In this document: positions 50,401 through 54,533 of the stretch, one piece after another
How the letters are laid out: the number at the start of each line of letters is the position of its first letter
How positions within the stretch are numbered: position 1 is the first letter of the stretch
Source: Streptomyces populi
GTDB lineage: Bacteria > Actinomycetota > Actinomycetes > Streptomycetales > Streptomycetaceae
DNA length: 54,533 bases
Direction: 5' to 3'
Assembly (NCBI RefSeq): GCF_002911015.1
Contig: NZ_KZ626894.1
Span: forward strand, 1-54,533
Position numbers and translations under genes: made by a program
Notes under the pieces: generated by a model
The model's database searches: none
The model's input: the letters and a program-made list of their open reading frames with translations, nothing else
What the model was told of the DNA's origin: nothing

Positions 50401-50607
50401 GAGCGGATCGGCGCCGACGACGACTTCTTCCGGGTCGGGGGCCATTCGCTGCTCGCCACCCGGGTCGTCTCCCGGCTGTCCCAGATCAGTGGCTGCCGAC
50501 TTCCGCTGCGGACCGTCTTCGACCACCCGGTGCTGGCCGACCTCGCCCGGGAGCTGGAGGAAGCGGTGGTGGCCGCCGCCACGGCGGACGGGGACCTCAT
50601 CGGCTGA
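47407..50607 (+). CDS. Non-ribosomal peptide synthetase, single C-A-T module (NRPS 1), with TTA codon
   Basis: 1066 residues from ATG with GGAGGG upstream. The condensation domain (about 30-455) has a good catalytic motif, His165-His166...Asp170-Gly171 (HHIATDG). The adenylation domain (about 470-955) has YTSGSTGQPKG, LYGPTEATI and TGDRARWRADG. The thiolation domain has the phosphopantetheine Ser1014 in VGGHSLLAT. There is no thioesterase or epimerase domain. By-eye specificity residues are D-A-L-F-Q-G-L-I-A-K, matching no code I know. Codon 41 is TTA (47527-47529), which implies bldA-dependent translation. It begins with a C domain, so it extends a chain or starts with an acyl group. It converges with NRPS 2. 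Confidence 0.95.
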   Translation: MSLDSSDDDITAWLRARGRRKPMPHADRSRPLIASAAQRRLWFDSQLRSQAAADGGTIYHSTSALRIREEVDVTALRASVESLVARHETLRTRYVLTSEGHLSQLVDDEAQVKLHVEDCDGAEEVQRARMAEFFAADFDLERGPVLRAGLFTLHDQDHTLFLVIHHIATDGWSMDLLRRELGELYRSRVEGRAARLDEPAYQYADFAAWEQSENDRDAFADDLAYWRGQLAGAPQTLPFPADLPRPVERSFAAGCHRVDLPAATLDGIRRIAVECEASVFQTLLAAFQVLLARWSGQPDLIVGSVSANRRSAETEPIVGLFVNLLPIRGEVDESQSFAHLVTRTRDTVLHAYDHQGLSFDRLVDAVAPTRAPGHNPLVQAVFTLAEPAPAAGEAWGEPLEFRETTRTQFDLTFAAGPDGRGGLTVDAHFAADLFSSHAIERLAHRFTALLEQLTLRPHERLARVAAVTAPEAAELDGFATGAPRTGTPLVLDLFDRQVRERPDEEAVADGEVRLTYAQLDEQVDRVARLIGSRRPAGSTAIGVCLPRSATQVAAMLGVLRAGAVYLPLDPEYPAERLEHLLRDSRSPLVLTDAVNGPGPRWPAHVEVLDVSAAPPEGARAPVPGTGPGHPAYLIYTSGSTGQPKGVLVTHEGIGNFVSWYVDHYELTPHDRLSQLASPSFDAGLLDTLPALAAGARLTVLPDEVRLDPDRLWSRLAEEGVTVAFLTTPLFAAAAPHLPSGPLPLRSVQIGGDSLVHVPTRLPFTLDNLYGPTEATIAASCGRLEPGDRVHIGGPLRGMRVRVLDPWLRPVPAGAPGELFLAGPGVALGYVGRPGLTAGRFVPDPWAGDGSRMYRTGDRARWRADGRLEYLGRTDAQVKLRGHRIEPGEIEGVLASHPDVAEAAVELRTPSGGDAQLCAYVCLRPGADPRAVEEHAERALPAWMRPASYTVLPELPLTANGKVDRAALPTPTVRAAAFRAPAGPIEQLVAEVWQEVLGTERIGADDDFFRVGGHSLLATRVVSRLSQISGCRLPLRTVFDHPVLADLARELEEAVVAAATADGDLIG

Positions 50608-50610
50608 GAC

Positions 50611-50645
50611 CCGGTGCGGGGCGACGGGCCGGCTCCCCGCACCGG
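50611..50645. terminator. 11-bp hairpin between NRPS 1 and hydrolase
   Basis: Perfect arms 50611-50621 and 50635-50645 with a 13-base loop start four bases after the NRPS stop; the converging hydrolase ends 11 bases later. Likely bidirectional terminator. Confidence 0.75.
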
Positions 50646-50655
50646 ACGGCCCTCG

Positions 50656-51507
50656 TCACAAGGGCCGGGCCAAGAACTCGACGAGAGTACGGGCGAAGGT
50701 CTCCCTGTCGTCCAGCCAGGGATAGTGGCCCGCGCCCGGCTGGACGCGGGACTCGCCGCGCCCGAGAAGCGCGGCGAGCTTCGCACCGGTGGCCGGGGTG
50801 GGGAACGGGTCCAGTTCCCCCGTCACCACGAGGGTCGGTGTGTCCGAACCGGCGGCGGCTCGCCGGACTTCGTCCGTGTCCAGGGTGATGCCGTCGTAGA
50901 ACCCCGCTGCCGCCGGCACCGACATCTGCCGCAGCTCGGAGCGGGCGTGCTCCATGGCGGCTTCGTCCCAGCGGCCGTAGAAGAACGGTGCCGCCTGCTC
51001 CCGGTGGGGCAGGCTGGCGGCGATCGTGGGGGAGCCGGTCCACGCCTCGATCCCGGCCCGTGCGGTTTCGTACCAGTCCTCGTGTGCCCGCCGGGCCAGT
51101 GCCTCCTCGTAGTCCTCCACCCCGATGCCCACGGCTCTGGTGCTTGGCGCCACGAGCACCAGGCGGGACACCCGCTCCGGGTGACGGAGCGCGTACAGCA
51201 GGGCGGTGTTCCCGGCGGACGAATGGCCGAGGAGGTCGACGCGCTCCAGACCCAGGTGCGCGCGCAGCGCCTCGATGTCGTCGACCAGTCGTTCCATCCG
51301 GTACGAGCCGGGGTCGGCCGGCGCGTGGGAGGCGCCGGTGCCCCGGTTGTCGAGCAGGACCAGGGACCGCTGTCCCGCGGTCCCGGCCAGTCCGGCGAGA
51401 TATTCGCCCGCGCGTCCCGGGCCGCCCGGTACACAGAGAAGAGGTTCCCCGTCACCGAGCACCTGATACGAGAGCACGGTTTTGTCGGGTGATGCGAATG
51501 TCGGCAT
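50656..51507 (-). CDS. Alpha/beta hydrolase, stand-alone (type II) thioesterase or iminopeptidase-like
   Basis: 283 residues from ATG with CAGGAG four bases upstream. The fold is visible as EPLLCVPGGPGRAGEYLAGL (oxyanion loop), LVLLDNRGTGAS, the nucleophile elbow GHSSAG with Ser96, a late acid in GELDPFPTP, and His in GAGHYPW. The elbow has Ala where Gly is usual after the nucleophile (GHSSA). It resembles proline-iminopeptidase-type hydrolases and could release or proofread peptide from the carrier domains, since both synthetases lack a thioesterase in view. It follows NRPS 2 on the same strand but is separated by strong hairpins. Confidence 0.82.
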   Translation of the reverse strand: MPTFASPDKTVLSYQVLGDGEPLLCVPGGPGRAGEYLAGLAGTAGQRSLVLLDNRGTGASHAPADPGSYRMERLVDDIEALRAHLGLERVDLLGHSSAGNTALLYALRHPERVSRLVLVAPSTRAVGIGVEDYEEALARRAHEDWYETARAGIEAWTGSPTIAASLPHREQAAPFFYGRWDEAAMEHARSELRQMSVPAAAGFYDGITLDTDEVRRAAAGSDTPTLVVTGELDPFPTPATGAKLAALLGRGESRVQPGAGHYPWLDDRETFARTLVEFLARPL

Positions 51508-51533
51508 GTCTCCTGCTTCGGGGTCGGGGATAC

Positions 51534-51579
51534 GGCCGGGGGCCCGGTCGGCGAAGAGCGGCCGACCGGGCCCCCGGCC
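51534..51579. terminator. 19-bp perfect hairpin upstream of the hydrolase
   Basis: The arms 51534-51552 and 51561-51579 are exact complements around an 8-base loop, the strongest hairpin in the window. It lies after NRPS 2 (leftward) and 27 bases before the hydrolase start, between its likely promoter side and ribosome site. It can act as terminator for NRPS 2 or as attenuator controlling read-through into the hydrolase. Confidence 0.75.
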
Positions 51580-51581
51580 TG

Positions 51582-51650
51582 GAGCTCCGGACAGACGTGA
51601 GGCCCGGCGGGCGGCACCCGGTGATCGGACCCCGCTTCTGTCCGGAGCTC
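51582..51650. repeat. 13-bp inverted repeat with 43-base spacer, next to the strong hairpin
   Basis: The arms 51582-51594 and 51638-51650 match perfectly. Being two bases from the 19-bp hairpin, the two structures could form in series in the same transcript. The spacer is GC-rich and has no clear symmetry of its own. Confidence 0.65.
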
Positions 51651-51659
51651 TCGGAGTGC

Positions 51660-54533
51660 TCACGCCTCGGCGGCGGTCTCCCGCTCGGCCGCGAGCCGGT
51701 CCAGTTCCGCCGCCAGAGCACCCACGGTCGGGTGGGCGAACAGCAGACGCATGGACAGGCGCAGGCCCGTCTCCTTGCGCAGCGTCGACACCACCTGGGT
51801 GGCGACCAGGGAGTGACCGCCGAGTTCGAAGAAGTTGGCTTCGACGCTGTCGACCGGGCGCGCGAGCACGGTGCTCCAGATCCGCGAGACCAACTGCTCG
51901 GACGGCGTCGTCGGTGCCGCGCCCGGCCGGTCCTGGTGCGTGTGCTGCTCGCAGAGGGCCACCAGGGCGCTCTCGTCGACCTTGCCGGTGGCCGTGAGCG
52001 GCATCCGGTCCACCCGTACGAGGTGCGAGGGCACCATGAAGTCCGGCAGTGCGGCCTCCAGAGCGCTCCGCACCTCGGCCTCCAGCTTCTCCCCGGCCGT
52101 CTCCCCCGGGAGGACGGCCAGACCGAGCGCGGCGGACACCGGCCCCGGGACACTGAAGACCGCCACGCCGCGGACCCCAGGCACTGTGCTCGCCACCCGT
52201 TCGATGCCCGCCGGTTCCACCCGGAAGCCGCGGATCTTGACCTGCTGATCCGCCCGTCCGACGAACTCGAGCGTCCCGTCAGGGCGGGCGCGCACCACAT
52301 CGCCGGTCCGGTACATCCGGCCGCCGTTTCCCAGCGGATCGGGGAGGAAGCGCGCGGCCGTCTGACCGGGCAGGTTGCGATAGCCGCGCCCGACGCCCTC
52401 GCCCGCGACGAACAGCTCTCCCGGCGTTCCCGCCGGAACCGGCCGCAGGTAGCGGTCCAGAATCCGGATCCGGTAGTTGGGCAGGGGCCGCCCGATGGTC
52501 GCCGGGTCGTCCCCGGCGCCGGTGTCCGCCCAGGTGGCGCAGACAGTCGTCTCGGTCGGGCCGTACGCGTTGACGAACCGCCGACCGGCCGACCACCGCT
52601 CGATCAGCGCCGGCGGGCACGCTTCGCCCGCGACGACCACGGTTCGTGGCCCCGCGCCAGGAGCCGGGGCCGGGTGGGCCGCCAGCAGCGAGGGCGTCGC
52701 GGTGACCAGGTCCACGGACCCGCCGAGGACGGATTCCGCGTCGTCCAGGGGATCGGCGAGCACCACACCCCGCCCGTACGCCAGCGGCAGCACCGTGGAC
52801 CACAGCCAGCCGTCGAAGGCCGGAGCGAGTACGTTCCCCCCGAGGCCCCCCTCGGGCGGGGCGAGCCGGGCGAGCGCGGCGACGAGATTGGCGAGGCTCC
52901 GGTAACTGACGCCCACGCCCTTGGGTTCACCTGTCGTGCCCGAGGTGTAGATGGTGTAGGCGAGCGAGTCCGGCAGGCTGCGCTCCGGCCGCACCTCGGG
53001 GCCGTCGGTCACCGTCAGGGTCGTCGGGTCGACCACCGGCAGACCGTCCGCCAGGGGAGAGGCGGCGTCCGCCATCAGCACCGTCACCCCGGCGTCCCGG
53101 ACCGTGCCCGCGAGCCGTTCGGCCGGGTGCGCGGGGTCCAGCGGTACGAAGACCGCGCCCGTCTTCCACACGGCGAGCAACGCCGCCACCAGATGCCGGG
53201 ACCTGCCCAGATGGACACCCACGGCCTGCTCGGGGCCGATCCCCAGGTCGCGCAGGGCGGTGGCCAAGGCGTTCGCCCGCCGCTCCAGCTCACCGAAGCC
53301 GAAGTCGCCGTCAGGGGCCTGAACCGCGATGCGGTCCGGATCCTGCCGTGCGAACGCGGCGACCGAACGCGCCACGTTCAGATCCGCGTCGAAGGCGACG
53401 GTGGGGCCGTCGTACGCCGTCGCGTCGGCCGGGTCCCCGGGCAGGCGGAGCAAGGCGACTTCCGGCTCTGTCACCAGTGCGCTCAGCGTGGTGAGGTAGG
53501 AGGCCGCCAGACGCTCCATCGACGACGCGTCGAAGAGGTCGGCGTCGTACACCACCTCACCGTGCAGTCCGTCACCGTCGGGAGCCAGTGCGAGGACCAG
53601 GTCGTAGCGGCTCGACCGGCCGGCCACCTGGAAGTCCTCCAGTTCCAGACCCGCCGGCGGGCGTACCCGGCTGGTGGCGTTGTTCAGTGAGAACGCCACC
53701 TGGACCAGCGGATTGGCCGCCGTCGACCGTTCCGGGGCCAGCAGTTGCACGAGGTGGTCGAACGGCACGTCCTGGTGTTCCATGGCGGACAGCACGGTTT
53801 CCCGCACCTGCCGCAGCAGAGCGCTGAACGGCTGCTGCGGGTCCACCCGTATCCGAAGCGGAACGGTGTTCACGAAGAACCCGATGAGAGGTTCGAGCTC
53901 GGAGAGCCCTCGGCCCGCCACGGGGCTGCCGAGCACCAGGTCCCTGCTGCCGGAACGGCGCGACAGCAGTACCGCGTACGCGGCCAGCAACACCATGAAG
54001 GGGGTGGTCTTCTCCCGGGCGCACAGCTCCTCCACGGCCTTCGCGGCCGAGGCGTCCACCCGCAGGGGGGTCCAGCCCGCCCGACGGCTGCTCCGGGCCG
54101 GGCGCGGGCGATCGGCGGGCAGGTCGAGCACGGTGGGCGCGCCGTCCAGGGTCCGTAACCAGAAGTCGATACCGGACTGTAGCGCTCCGCCCTCGAGCCT
54201 GGTGCGCTGCCACTCGGCGAAGTCGGGGTACTGCACGGCGAGTTCGGGCAGAACCGGGTCCCTGCCCGTGGCCAGAGCGGCGTAGCCGGCGCTCAGTTCG
54301 TCAAGGAGTACGCCGGCCGACCAGTCGTCCACGACCAGGTGCGGGGCCACCAGCAGAAGGACATGCCGCCGCGGCGCGAGCCGGAACAACGCGGCGCGCA
54401 GCAGCCTGCCCTCGCTCCAGTCGAAGGGTTCGTACGTGGCGGCCTCCACCAGCGCCGCCAGTGCGTTGTCGCCGCCCTGGACCTCGACCACCTCACGGTC
54501 GAACGCATAGGGCTCTCGGACCGTCTGGAGCAG
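51660..54533 (-). CDS. Non-ribosomal peptide synthetase, C-A-T module, N-terminus outside window (NRPS 2), with TTA codon
   Basis: 957 codons are visible; the reading frame is open to the right edge, so the true start and any earlier modules are missing. In leftward order: a condensation domain cut at its N-terminus, an adenylation domain (IYTSGTTGEPKG, NAYGPTETTVC, YRTGDVVRARPDG, TGKVDES) and a thiolation domain (LGGHSLVAT). The condensation motif is PHLVVDD rather than HHxxxDG: the catalytic second His and the Asp remain, the first His and the Gly are changed. Specificity residues read D-G-W-T-V-A-A-V-C-K, nearest to the phenylalanine code of GrsA. A TTA codon (54156-54158) lies in the condensation domain. 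There is no thioesterase domain. Confidence 0.93.
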   Translation of the reverse strand: MLQTVREPYAFDREVVEVQGGDNALAALVEAATYEPFDWSEGRLLRAALFRLAPRRHVLLLVAPHLVVDDWSAGVLLDELSAGYAALATGRDPVLPELAVQYPDFAEWQRTRLEGGALQSGIDFWLRTLDGAPTVLDLPADRPRPARSSRRAGWTPLRVDASAAKAVEELCAREKTTPFMVLLAAYAVLLSRRSGSRDLVLGSPVAGRGLSELEPLIGFFVNTVPLRIRVDPQQPFSALLRQVRETVLSAMEHQDVPFDHLVQLLAPERSTAANPLVQVAFSLNNATSRVRPPAGLELEDFQVAGRSSRYDLVLALAPDGDGLHGEVVYDADLFDASSMERLAASYLTTLSALVTEPEVALLRLPGDPADATAYDGPTVAFDADLNVARSVAAFARQDPDRIAVQAPDGDFGFGELERRANALATALRDLGIGPEQAVGVHLGRSRHLVAALLAVWKTGAVFVPLDPAHPAERLAGTVRDAGVTVLMADAASPLADGLPVVDPTTLTVTDGPEVRPERSLPDSLAYTIYTSGTTGEPKGVGVSYRSLANLVAALARLAPPEGGLGGNVLAPAFDGWLWSTVLPLAYGRGVVLADPLDDAESVLGGSVDLVTATPSLLAAHPAPAPGAGPRTVVVAGEACPPALIERWSAGRRFVNAYGPTETTVCATWADTGAGDDPATIGRPLPNYRIRILDRYLRPVPAGTPGELFVAGEGVGRGYRNLPGQTAARFLPDPLGNGGRMYRTGDVVRARPDGTLEFVGRADQQVKIRGFRVEPAGIERVASTVPGVRGVAVFSVPGPVSAALGLAVLPGETAGEKLEAEVRSALEAALPDFMVPSHLVRVDRMPLTATGKVDESALVALCEQHTHQDRPGAAPTTPSEQLVSRIWSTVLARPVDSVEANFFELGGHSLVATQVVSTLRKETGLRLSMRLLFAHPTVGALAAELDRLAAERETAAEA

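Noticed and set aside
50988..53690. 900-codon frame opposite the hydrolase and NRPS 2
   Set aside because: It runs through the strong hairpins and two genes with intact catalytic motifs; composition is typical of antisense shadows.
1..54533. Search for tRNA, rRNA, insertion sequences, prophage genes or att sites
   Set aside because: No cloverleaf-type sequence, transposase, integrase or flanking direct repeat was recognised on either strand.

Overview
The window is high-GC actinobacterial DNA, almost certainly Streptomyces: strong third-position GC bias, GTG starts, 4-base ATGA/GTGA gene overlaps, TetR regulators at nearly every locus, and rare TTA leucine codons confined to one gene cluster. 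There are no rRNA, tRNA or core housekeeping genes, so it looks like accessory, arm-type chromosome. No insertion sequence, prophage or CRISPR array was seen.

Left part (1-9.0 kb). A translationally coupled four-gene operon encodes the end of a nucleotide-sugar dehydrogenase, a hyaluronan/chitin-synthase-like GT2 polymerase, a 37-residue membrane peptide and a membrane-anchored polysaccharide deacetylase. Together these suggest synthesis of an extracellular uronate or amino-sugar polymer. A converging amino-acid-type binding lipoprotein, a secreted subtype-B tannase-like esterase and a large SUKH-domain protein follow.

Catabolic island (9.1-22.3 kb). A TAT-exported rubber oxygenase (Lcp) keeps every key residue known from Lcp of Streptomyces sp. 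K30. It is followed by a double-HTH TetR protein, a zinc alcohol dehydrogenase, a GXWXG/DUF4334 protein, a TetR regulator, an LLM flavin oxidoreductase, a truncated thiolase, an acyl-CoA synthetase, an acyl-CoA dehydrogenase, another TetR, an aldehyde dehydrogenase and a second DUF2236 (MpaB-like) oxygenase. The inferred theme is oxidation of an isoprenoid or branched hydrophobic substrate through aldehyde, acid and acyl-CoA.

Exopolysaccharide island (22.9-44.8 kb). This holds two GH16 hydrolases, UDP-glucose dehydrogenase plus UDP-xylose synthase, an ATP-grasp ligase, a phosphotransferase-fold protein, a flavoprotein, a deacetylase, three GT2 enzymes, a Wzx-type flippase, a large GT39-like membrane protein, a phosphoesterase lipoprotein, two tandem FemAB/BioF2-type acyltransferases, a methyltransferase and a TetR regulator. 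A previously unlabelled 27-bp motif lies upstream of UDP-glucose dehydrogenase, upstream of the first gene of the five-gene GT/flippase/deacetylase operon, and upstream of the TetR gene. This suggests one local regulon for a decorated, possibly xylose- or glucuronate-containing, secreted glycan.

Non-ribosomal peptide cluster (45.0 kb to the right edge). An SDR, an MFS exporter, a C-A-T synthetase, a stand-alone alpha/beta hydrolase (type II thioesterase candidate) and a second, convergent C-A-T synthetase that runs off the window. The exporter and both synthetases each carry an in-frame TTA codon, pointing to bldA (developmental) control. The hydrolase is preceded by two strong nested hairpins.
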